This document shows, piece after piece, positions 1-5,302 of a DNA stretch of 5,302 nucleotides. Numbering within the stretch: position 1 is the first letter of the stretch; the number at the start of each line of letters is the position of its first letter. This stretch comes from Bacteroidales bacterium. GTDB lineage: Bacteria > Bacteroidota > Bacteroidia > Bacteroidales > UBA3824. The stretch is from contig JAEEXW010000233.1 of the NCBI GenBank assembly GCA_016287995.1, forward strand, positions 1 to 5,302, written 5' to 3'. The position numbers and the translations under genes are program-made. The notes beneath the pieces are model-generated. The model was not told the DNA's origin, did no database searches, and was given only the letters and a program-made list of their open reading frames with translations.

Positions 1-1159
1 CCAAAAGTTGCAATGAGCGACCTACCGCCTGAGAAAGTTCGTTCCAACCCGTCATACGGATTGCGTTGCAAAATTCTTGCGTAACTTCCGTATTTGGAAT
101 CCGGACGCTCTGTGTCTTTGGGTCGTAAGACAAATAGCCGAGGTGCGCCAACAAGGTGAACACATCGTCAGAGGTCTCGATGTTTTTCATGTCGTTGCGA
201 AAACTTGCAACCTGTACTGTTTCAGAGCCGCCGCCCATCATATTGATAATTTTGGTGCGCACATTGTCGGCGTCGATATGCAGATATGTCTCAACCGCCA
301 TAAAAGACGCCGTCTTGGACCAATGACTGACATAATTGCGAAAATGAATGGACATCATCACAGAGTACGGATTGAACATCGACTTTTGGTCGCCGATGAT
401 ATAGCCGTCGTATGCATGTTTCATAAGGGTGAAATTCATTTTGTGCTCCTTGCAGATAGCCCTCACCTCCTTTTCTGTAAAACCATAATACTTAGAGGTA
501 ACGCCAGGGTCAATGATGCTGTATTCCACAAAATTGTTCAAAGCCGACTGCGTCCTAATCTTGATAATCGGCAGGATGCCCGTCATATAGACAAGGCGGA
601 AAATATCGTTGGCATCGTTGGACTTAAACATCGCACGAAGAAAATTGACATAATCGTCCTGCACATCCTTGTCAACGTCCCTGACGAGCATATCCCACTC
701 GTCAATCAAAAGGATGAAACGGTCGCCCGTCTTTTGGTTGATTTCCTTCAATGCATTGCTCAAAGAATGTTGCTCCTCCAATATGGGGTAAGATATTTTC
801 AAGTTTTCAATTATTTGCTTCTGCGCTTCATTAAGTTTATCCTTGTCCGGCACATTTGCAAACGTATTCCAATCGATATAAATCGTAGGATACTTGTTGA
901 GATGTTTCTCAAAATCGGGCGACTTGGTGATTTCCAAGCCGTCAAACCACGACCTCGAATCTGACGACCTGTCGTAATAGGCATACGTCATTCTCGCCGC
1001 CACCGACTTGCCGAAACGTCGCGGGCGGGATATGCACATAAAACGGTTGTCGGTGTCCATATTCTTATTCAAGATGTTCAACAGACCGCTCTTGTCAACA
1101 AAACCTGTATTGATGATGCTCTGGAAACCCAAGTTTCCACTGTCTATGAATCGTGGCAT
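1..1159 (-). CDS. AAA-ATPase-like protein with expected C-terminal PD-(D/E)XK nuclease domain, partial (N-terminal 386 residues)
   Basis: The minus-strand frame is open from the ATG at 1159-1157 to the left edge without a stop, so the C-terminus is missing. The visible part is a nucleotide-binding AAA-ATPase-like domain. It has a P-loop variant, SRPRRFGKS (residues 44-52, Lys51), a Walker B segment ILLIDEWDML (149-158, Asp153/Glu154), a sensor-like strand ending in TGILP (193-197), then YYGFTEKEV (224-232) and YDGY with NPYS (250-253 and 263-266). This order is characteristic of the AAA-ATPase-like family (PF09820) that normally carries a PD-(D/E)XK nuclease domain (PF08011) at its C-terminus; that domain would lie outside the window. 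The biological role of the family is poorly known. A mobile-element or defence link is often suggested but nothing here proves it. The P-loop departs from classic GxxxxGK[ST], as is usual for the family. A promoter candidate sits just upstream, and the deacetylase gene is divergent. I am confident of the family and do not assign a specific function. Confidence 0.9.
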   Translation of the reverse strand, partial: MPRFIDSGNLGFQSIINTGFVDKSGLLNILNKNMDTDNRFMCISRPRRFGKSVAARMTYAYYDRSSDSRSWFDGLEITKSPDFEKHLNKYPTIYIDWNTFANVPDKDKLNEAQKQIIENLKISYPILEEQHSLSNALKEINQKTGDRFILLIDEWDMLVRDVDKDVQDDYVNFLRAMFKSNDANDIFRLVYMTGILPIIKIRTQSALNNFVEYSIIDPGVTSKYYGFTEKEVRAICKEHKMNFTLMKHAYDGYIIGDQKSMFNPYSVMMSIHFRNYVSHWSKTASFMAVETYLHIDADNVRTKIINMMGGGSETVQVASFRNDMKNIETSDDVFTLLAHLGYLSYDPKTQSVRIPNTEVTQEFCNAIRMTGWNELSQAVGRSLQLL

Positions 1160-1182
1160 GGTAATAATTTTTTTATTTTGTG

Positions 1183-1213
1183 CAAATATACACTTTTTTT
1201 CCTCCGTTGTCAA
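1183..1213 (-). promoter_or_regulatory. Candidate Bacteroidota sigma-A promoter for the AAA-ATPase-like gene
   Basis: Read on the minus strand, TTGACA (1213-1208) is followed after 17 bases by TATATTTG (1190-1183), a full match to the TAnnTTTG -7 consensus. The -7 element ends 23 bases before the ATG at 1159, giving a short leader with no Shine-Dalgarno sequence. Both the matches and the spacing are seen in the sequence; promoter activity is inferred. Confidence 0.7.
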
Positions 1214-1259
1214 GAAAAAACGACCGTTAAAAATCATTAATATAAAATTAACATTACCC

Positions 1260-1293
1260 TTTGCTGCTATCCCGTTAAAAAACAATAATTTTG
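1260..1293 (+). promoter_or_regulatory. Candidate Bacteroidota sigma-A promoter for the polysaccharide deacetylase gene
   Basis: TTTG (1260-1263) is followed after 22 bases by TAATTTTG (1286-1293), a full TAnnTTTG match. The spacing is at the long end of the usual range. Transcription would start near 1300, leaving an A/T-rich leader of about 70 bases before the ATG at 1370. The surrounding DNA is A/T-rich, so a chance match is more likely here than at the other sites. Confidence 0.5.
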
Positions 1294-1369
1294 AAGCGGT
1301 TAAACATTTAAAAATCAATTAAAAAGATACTTCAAAGTATGAATAAAATTTTAAAAAAATACAAATAAT

Positions 1370-2350
1370 ATGAACAAAAAATTATTTATTACAGTTTTGG
1401 CGGTATTTTCTGTTTGCACTATCAAAGCACAAATTCTAAAAGAATATACCGTTGCGCCGTGGCATGGTTTCAGTGAAAGTGCTGTTACATATTCCCTCGA
1501 CGATTTGACACCAAATCAGTTGCCGGTCGCGATACCGCTTTTTGACAAATACGGCGTAAAAGCCTCGCTCAATGTCGTAACCACGTGGGTGAAGCCTGAC
1601 GACTGGCCAAAATTGAAGACTGTCGCCGGTAACGGACACGAAGTAACCTCGCACACTGTCAACCATAAAAACATGGCGCAACTTTCGGCCTTGGAGTTTG
1701 AGCAGGAATGTAGCGAGTCAAAACGTATTATCAGACAATACACCGGAGCGGAATGTATCACACTTGTATATCCGTATTGCGCGTCGGCACACAAAGAAAT
1801 CTCCAAAAAATATTACATTTCGGCGCGTTGTTGCAGCCGCCACATTGAGCCGCCGACGCCCGCCGATATGTTTGACATTTCGTCGGTAGGTGTCGGCACG
1901 GAGAGCGACGTTAACACCGCTGAGGAGTTCAACAAGTGGGTTGACGAGGGCGTTTCGCAAAAAGGCTGGTGTACATTTCTTATTCACGGCATTGACGATG
2001 ACGGCGGATATTCGCCCATAAAATCCTCAGAATTGGAAAAACATCTCGCATACGTTGCCAAAAATCCGCAGAAATTTTGGGTGGCGACTTTTGCGCAAAT
2101 TTCCAAGTATATCATTGAACGCGACGCTCTTTCAATCCGCGAAATCAAGAAAGGCAACAAAATCACCGTGATTACAGGCTGTAAAGAGAAGACTAATCTT
2201 ACAACCCTTGACGAGCCGGTTACGATAAGCCGGGAGTTGCCGCAAGGCTGCTCTTCTGCCAAGACCAACGCCAAAAACGCAGTTGTAAGCGGCGGCAAGA
2301 TAATATTTGATGTTGTCCCCGGCAAAACGTACAAAATAAATTGTAAATAA
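1370..2350 (+). CDS. Secreted polysaccharide deacetylase-like protein (NodB/CE4 fold)
   Basis: The 326-residue product has a type I signal peptide: a KK pair at residues 3-4, a hydrophobic core at 5-15, and likely cleavage after IKA at residue 20. It should therefore act in the periplasm or outside the cell. The NodB homology domain covers about residues 35-250. The metal-site motifs are visible as SLDD (Asp44/Asp45, motif 1), HTVNH (His95 and His99, motif 2) and FLIHGI (His206, motif 5). CE4 enzymes use a divalent metal to remove acetyl groups from N-acetylated or O-acetylated glycans; the substrate here cannot be read. Motif 3, normally RxPY, appears as VYPYC (133-137) with the Arg replaced, and no typical motif 4 is seen. 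Residues from about 255 form a small, probably beta-rich C-terminal extension. The mature chain has nine cysteines, including a Cys154-Cys155 pair. The ATG at 1370 is preceded by an A-rich leader without Shine-Dalgarno and gives an intact signal peptide. An acetyl-xylan-esterase-like role is possible. Confidence 0.85.
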   Translation: MNKKLFITVLAVFSVCTIKAQILKEYTVAPWHGFSESAVTYSLDDLTPNQLPVAIPLFDKYGVKASLNVVTTWVKPDDWPKLKTVAGNGHEVTSHTVNHKNMAQLSALEFEQECSESKRIIRQYTGAECITLVYPYCASAHKEISKKYYISARCCSRHIEPPTPADMFDISSVGVGTESDVNTAEEFNKWVDEGVSQKGWCTFLIHGIDDDGGYSPIKSSELEKHLAYVAKNPQKFWVATFAQISKYIIERDALSIREIKKGNKITVITGCKEKTNLTTLDEPVTISRELPQGCSSAKTNAKNAVVSGGKIIFDVVPGKTYKINCK

Positions 2351-2384
2351 CATACGGTACTATATTTAACCTTTTGTATCAGCC

Positions 2385-2408
2385 GAGCCGCAAGCATTGC
2401 GGCTCTAC
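2385..2408 (-). repeat. REP-type palindrome, left unit of an inverted pair
   Basis: Read on the minus strand this 24-nt unit starts with GTAG at 2408-2405 and contains the perfect 9-bp stem GAGCCGCAA/TTGCGGCTC around a 3-base TGC loop. It is identical to the right unit read on the plus strand. A 5' GTAG tetranucleotide followed by a GC-rich palindrome is the hallmark of REP elements mobilised by RAYT (Y1 tyrosine) transposases. It lies 34 bases behind the deacetylase stop codon, so its hairpin may also protect or end that transcript. There is no U-tract after it, so a classic intrinsic terminator is unlikely. Confidence 0.8.
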
Positions 2409-2436
2409 GTATCGGACTCCGTAATGCGCCCCCTAT

Positions 2437-2460
2437 GTAGAGCCGCAATGCTTGCGGCTC
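2437..2460 (+). repeat. REP-type palindrome, right unit of an inverted pair
   Basis: This 24-nt unit starts with GTAG (2437-2440) and folds into the same 9-bp stem with a TGC loop (palindrome 2440-2460). It is the exact reverse complement of the left unit, from which it is separated by 28 bases (2409-2436). The two units thus sit with their GTAG ends facing each other, forming a BIME-like pair able to fold either as two short hairpins or one long 24-bp stem. It ends 14 bases before the -33 box of the nadB promoter. No transposase is encoded nearby, so it would be moved in trans. Confidence 0.8.
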
Positions 2461-2474
2461 AAACACATATAAAA

Positions 2475-2506
2475 TTTGCACAATATAAAAAAAAGTTTTA
2501 CCTTTG
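2475..2506 (+). promoter_or_regulatory. Candidate Bacteroidota sigma-A promoter for nadB
   Basis: TTTG (2475-2478) is followed after 20 bases by TACCTTTG (2499-2506), a full match to the consensus at near-ideal spacing. Transcription would start near 2512, about 20 bases before the ATG at 2533. This placement decides the nadB start, because an upstream in-frame TTG at 2476 lies inside the -33 box and would not be transcribed. Confidence 0.75.
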
Positions 2507-2532
2507 CCGTCAAACTAAAAGCACATAACAAC

Positions 2533-4104
2533 ATGAGAACGACGGATTTTCTTGTAGTAGGCAGCGGAGTAGCCGGTCTGAGTTTTGCTTTAAGAGCCGC
2601 AGAATTTGGCAAGGTTTTAATCGTTACAAAGGCTAACGATGTAACCGAAGCCAACACCAATTACGCGCAGGGCGGTATCGCTTCGGTAACCGACCCGACG
2701 GATTCGTTTGAAAAACACATTCACGACACTATGGTTGCGGGCGATTATCTGAGCAAGGAAAATATTGTGAAGATTGTCGTAGAAGAAGCACCCGAAAGAA
2801 TCAAAGAGTTGGTGGAGTGGGGAATAGATTTCGACAAACGTCCCGACGGAACATTCGACCTTCATAAAGAAGGCGGACACTCCGATTTTAGAATCCTTCA
2901 TCACAAAGACAACACAGGTTTTGAAGTTGAAAGGGCTTTGGTGGAAGCCTGCAAAAAGAACCCGAACATCGAGTTGGTAAACCATTATTTTGCTGTTGAA
3001 CTTATAACGCAGCATTATTTGGGTCAGACGGTTACTCGTTACGACGACAACATTGAGTGCTACGGCATTTATGCCTTGAACAAGGATACGGGCAAAGTTG
3101 AAAAAATCCTTTCAAAAATCACATATCTTGCAACCGGCGGCATAGGCAACATCTATCAGGTTACCACCAATCCGACAATCGCCACCGGCGACGGTATTGC
3201 AATGGTTTACAGGGCAAAAGGCGTTATTGACAATATGGAGTTTGTTCAGTTCCACCCGACTTCGCTTTATCATCCGGGCGAAAGACCGTCATTTTTGATA
3301 ACCGAGGCGATGAGGGGATTCGGCGCGATTTTGAAGACCAAGGACGGCAAGACTTTCATGGAAAAATATGACGAAAGAGGCTGTCTTGCACCGCGTGATA
3401 TTGTTGCCCGCGCAATCGACAACGAGATGAAAATCCGCGGCGACGAGTACGTTTATTTGGACGCTTCCCATACTAATCCTGAGGAGTTGAAAAAGCATTT
3501 CCCGAACATTTACGAAAAATGTCTGTCAATCGGCATTGACATCACCAAAAAACCGATACCTGTTGTTCCGGCGGCGCACTATCTCTGCGGCGGAATCCGT
3601 GTTGACGAGGTCGGCAGAACAACGATTAAGCACCTTTACGCGGGCGGCGAAACCTCCTGCACGGGACTTCACGGCGCAAACCGTTTAGCGTCAAACTCGC
3701 TTTTGGAGGCCTTGGTTTTTGCACACCGTTCGGCACTCGACTCAAAGGATTATTTGGACAAATTGTCAATACGTCAGGACATTCCCGAGTGGAACGACGA
3801 AGGCACGGTAAGCAACGAGGAAAAAATTCTTATTACTCAGTCTTTCAAAGAGTTGCAACAGATAATGACTTATTACGTCGGCATTGTAAGAAGCAACGAG
3901 AGAATGAAACGCGCCCTCGACCGCCTTTATATTCTTTACAACGAGACCGAGGAGTTGTACAAACGCTCAAAAATCACGGTTGAACTTTGCGAATTAAGAA
4001 ACGCAATCAACACGGCTTGGCTTGTTATCAAGATGGCTCGCCGCAGACGTGAGAGCGTGGGACTTCATTATAATATCGACACACCGAAAAAAAATCACAA
4101 TTAA
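2533..4104 (+). CDS. nadB: L-aspartate oxidase (NAD de novo synthesis)
   Basis: This 523-residue cytoplasmic flavoenzyme oxidises L-aspartate to iminoaspartate, which quinolinate synthase (NadA) condenses with dihydroxyacetone phosphate. The length is close to the E. coli enzyme (540). The N-terminal FAD-binding fold shows VVGSGVAG (Gly10, Gly12, Gly15). NadB is told apart from the related succinate dehydrogenase and fumarate reductase flavoproteins by HKEGGHS (111-117), with Glu113 matching the family's substrate-selecting Glu. Catalytic-site residues are present: LAPRDIVAR with Arg288, HYLCGG with His349, and GLHGANRLASNS with Arg384. The C-terminal helical domain ends in ESVGLHYNID, typical of the family. 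The family can reduce oxygen or fumarate; in an anaerobe fumarate would be the likely acceptor (inference). The start at 2533 is chosen because it places the FAD motif at the usual depth and follows the promoter. nadA and nadC are absent from the window, and a small Dabb gene follows after 17 bases. Confidence 0.96.
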   Translation: MRTTDFLVVGSGVAGLSFALRAAEFGKVLIVTKANDVTEANTNYAQGGIASVTDPTDSFEKHIHDTMVAGDYLSKENIVKIVVEEAPERIKELVEWGIDFDKRPDGTFDLHKEGGHSDFRILHHKDNTGFEVERALVEACKKNPNIELVNHYFAVELITQHYLGQTVTRYDDNIECYGIYALNKDTGKVEKILSKITYLATGGIGNIYQVTTNPTIATGDGIAMVYRAKGVIDNMEFVQFHPTSLYHPGERPSFLITEAMRGFGAILKTKDGKTFMEKYDERGCLAPRDIVARAIDNEMKIRGDEYVYLDASHTNPEELKKHFPNIYEKCLSIGIDITKKPIPVVPAAHYLCGGIRVDEVGRTTIKHLYAGGETSCTGLHGANRLASNSLLEALVFAHRSALDSKDYLDKLSIRQDIPEWNDEGTVSNEEKILITQSFKELQQIMTYYVGIVRSNERMKRALDRLYILYNETEELYKRSKITVELCELRNAINTAWLVIKMARRRRESVGLHYNIDTPKKNHN

Positions 4105-4121
4105 TAATCAGTAATAAAAAA

Positions 4122-4424
4122 ATGGTAAAACACATTATACTTTGGCAGTTGAAAGACGAACTTTCTTTGGAAGAAAGAACGAAAGCCAAAAACGAAATCA
4201 AAAACGGTTTGGAAGCATTAAAAGGCGTTGTACCGGGTTTAAAAGAAATAAAAGTCAACATAAATCCGCTCGAAACCTCCAACGCTGACGTTATGCTTGA
4301 CTCTACAATGGAGAGTTTTGAGGCTTTGAAAGGTTATGCCGTACACCCCGCGCATGTGAAAGTTGCAGAAGGTACGGTAAAACCGAATGTAAAACTCAGA
4401 GTTTGTATGGATTATGAAATTTGA
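4122..4424 (+). CDS. Dabb (stress-responsive alpha/beta-barrel) domain protein
   Basis: The 100-residue product consists of a single Dabb domain (PF07876), a ferredoxin-like alpha/beta fold that dimerises into a barrel. Supporting features are the opening strand VKHIILWQLK with His4, the charged helix at about 16-34, the GLKEIKVNIN strand (39-48), the second helix (about 62-72), and the conserved HPAH (75-78) followed by a final strand ending near residue 98. There is no signal peptide or membrane segment, so it is cytoplasmic. The family is annotated as stress-responsive from plant members, and bacterial members have no agreed function; some relatives are small enzymes of polyketide or aromatic metabolism. 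It starts 17 bases behind nadB with no promoter between, so it is probably co-transcribed. Expression with an oxidant-producing flavoenzyme is suggestive but does not show a shared role. Confidence 0.88.
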   Translation: MVKHIILWQLKDELSLEERTKAKNEIKNGLEALKGVVPGLKEIKVNINPLETSNADVMLDSTMESFEALKGYAVHPAHVKVAEGTVKPNVKLRVCMDYEI

Positions 4425-4452
4425 AAAAAAACATTAATTTTTCAAAAAAACA

Positions 4453-4483
4453 TTTCATACATTAAAAATATTTTCTAACTTTG
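4453..4483 (+). promoter_or_regulatory. Candidate Bacteroidota sigma-A promoter for the EF-G gene
   Basis: TAACTTTG (4476-4483) fully matches the TAnnTTTG -7 consensus, with TTTC (4453-4456), one base from TTTG, 19 bases upstream. Transcription would start near 4490, giving a leader of roughly 38 bases that is almost pure A/T and lacks a Shine-Dalgarno sequence. This indicates the EF-G gene is a separate transcription unit from nadB-Dabb. Confidence 0.7.
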
Positions 4484-4527
4484 CGCCCAAATTAAAAATA
4501 AATTTTTAAAATTTACATTTCAACACG

Positions 4528-5302
4528 ATGTCATTAGAAAAATTAAGAAACTTCGGTATTGCTGCCCACATTGATGCAGGTAAGACAACTACCTCAGAGC
4601 GTATTTTGTTTTACACCGGAGTAAACAGAAAAATCGGTGAAGTTCACGATGGTGCTGCCACAATGGACTTTATGAAACAAGAACAGGAAAGAGGTATCAC
4701 AATTCAGTCTGCTGCAATTTCCGCACATTGGAAAGGCTACGACCTTAACCTTATCGACACTCCCGGCCACGTGGATTTCACGATGGAGGTAGAGCGTTCA
4801 ATGAGGGTTGTGGACGGTTTGGTTTCTGTTTTCTGCGCAGTAGGCGGTGTTGAACCCCAATCTGAAACAGTTTGGAATCAGGCTGTTAAATATCACGTTC
4901 CCAGAGTAGCGTACATCAACAAAATGGACCGTTCGGGTGCTGATTTCGATTCAGTTGTAAAACAAATGGACGAAATGCTTGATGCTCACCCTGTTAAAAT
5001 GGAAGTTCCTTGCGGTTCAGAAGATGAATTCTACGCTGTTATCGACGTTGTTACGGGTAAATGTTATAAATTCGTTGACAAAGAATACGAAGAAATCCCC
5101 CGTCCGGCTGAATACGAACAAGAATATCAGGATTGTCACGACAAACTTTTGGAAAAAGTTGCCGAAGTTGACGAGGCTCTGATGGAAAAATATTTCTCTG
5201 ATCCTTCTACTATCACTGTTGAAGAGATTAAGAAAGCCGTAAGAAAAGCAACTATCAACTTGATTTTCACCCCTGTATTCTGCGGTTCTTCATACAAAAA
5301 CA
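4528..5302 (+). CDS. fusA: Elongation factor G, partial (N-terminal 258 residues)
   Basis: The plus-strand frame is open from the ATG at 4528 to the right edge, covering the GTPase domain of a protein normally near 700 residues. EF-G moves tRNAs and mRNA through the ribosome using GTP and, with RRF, splits ribosomes after termination. The GTPase motifs are complete: G1 AHIDAGKT (13-20, Lys19), G2 RGITI (55-59, Thr58), G3 DTPGH (77-81, His81), G4 NKMD (131-134), and G5 GSS (253-255) in PVFCGSSYKN. HDGAATMD and CAVGGV support EF-G rather than EF-Tu, LepA or TypA. The sequence departs from the usual str-operon form: a very short N-terminus (MSLEKLRNFG), TTTSERIL for TTTTERIL, MDFMKQ for MDWM, and GITIQSAAIS for GITITSAATT. 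No rpsL or rpsG precedes it, and it has its own promoter. It may therefore be an extra EF-G paralogue; only the gene family is certain. Confidence 0.93.
   Translation, partial: MSLEKLRNFGIAAHIDAGKTTTSERILFYTGVNRKIGEVHDGAATMDFMKQEQERGITIQSAAISAHWKGYDLNLIDTPGHVDFTMEVERSMRVVDGLVSVFCAVGGVEPQSETVWNQAVKYHVPRVAYINKMDRSGADFDSVVKQMDEMLDAHPVKMEVPCGSEDEFYAVIDVVTGKCYKFVDKEYEEIPRPAEYEQEYQDCHDKLLEKVAEVDEALMEKYFSDPSTITVEEIKKAVRKATINLIFTPVFCGSSYKN

Noticed and set aside
77..964. A 295-codon plus-strand open frame
   Set aside because: It is the codon-aligned antisense of the AAA-ATPase-like gene. Its openness follows from that gene avoiding TTA, CTA and TCA codons. The translation is Cys/His/Arg-rich with no recognisable domain.
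1008..1322. A 104-codon plus-strand open frame across the start of the AAA-like gene and the intergenic region
   Set aside because: It overlaps the minus-strand coding start and both promoter candidates, and the translation resembles no known protein.
2385..2460. Reading the two palindromes as a CRISPR fragment or as insertion-sequence ends
   Set aside because: There are only two units, in inverted rather than direct orientation, with a 28-base spacer. No transposase lies between them and no target-site duplication is evident.
1984..2481. A 165-codon minus-strand open frame
   Set aside because: It is antisense to the deacetylase 3' end and runs through the REP pair. It has no supporting start context or domain.
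2476..2532. N-terminal extension of nadB by 19 codons from a TTG
   Set aside because: The TTG is part of the -33 promoter box and lies upstream of the predicted transcription start. The added residues precede the normal FAD-motif position.
4420..4446. A 9-bp A/T-rich inverted repeat over the Dabb stop codon as a terminator
   Set aside because: The stem is almost all A-T pairs and is followed by A's rather than a U-tract, so it is probably only base composition.
4979..5182. A 67-codon plus-strand open frame inside the EF-G gene
   Set aside because: It is an out-of-frame shadow within the conserved GTPase domain.

Overview
The window looks like chromosomal DNA from a Bacteroidota (Bacteroidetes) bacterium, probably from the order Bacteroidales. 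Three things point there. All four promoter candidates fit the phylum-specific sigma-A pattern (TTTG or TTG around -33, TAnnTTTG around -7). The starts lie behind A/T-rich leaders with no Shine-Dalgarno sequence. The left-hand gene belongs to an AAA-ATPase-like/PD-(D/E)XK family that is strongly expanded in this phylum. Genus cannot be fixed from what is visible.

Layout, left to right. (1) Positions 1-1159, minus strand: the N-terminal 386 residues of an AAA-ATPase-like protein (DUF1703-associated type), running off the left edge. (2) Positions 1160-1369: a 210-base divergent intergenic region with one promoter candidate per direction. (3) Positions 1370-2350, plus strand: a secreted NodB-fold (CE4) polysaccharide deacetylase-like protein. 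(4) Positions 2385-2460: two identical 24-nt REP-type palindromes, each beginning GTAG and facing each other, in the short gap before the next promoter. (5) Positions 2533-4104: nadB, L-aspartate oxidase. (6) Positions 4122-4424: a 100-residue Dabb-domain (stress-responsive alpha/beta barrel) protein, 17 bases behind nadB and probably co-transcribed. (7) Positions 4528-5302: the first 258 residues of an elongation factor G, with its own promoter, running off the right edge.

The genes do not form an obvious pathway. nadB makes iminoaspartate, the substrate of quinolinate synthase, in de novo NAD synthesis, but nadA and nadC are not present here. The EF-G gene is not flanked upstream by the str-operon genes rpsL and rpsG. 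The AAA-like protein and the deacetylase are transcribed divergently and look unrelated. I found no CRISPR array, tRNA, rRNA, insertion sequence or clearly new multi-gene system. The items most worth a second look are the inverted REP pair, the divergent stand-alone EF-G and the nadB-Dabb pairing.
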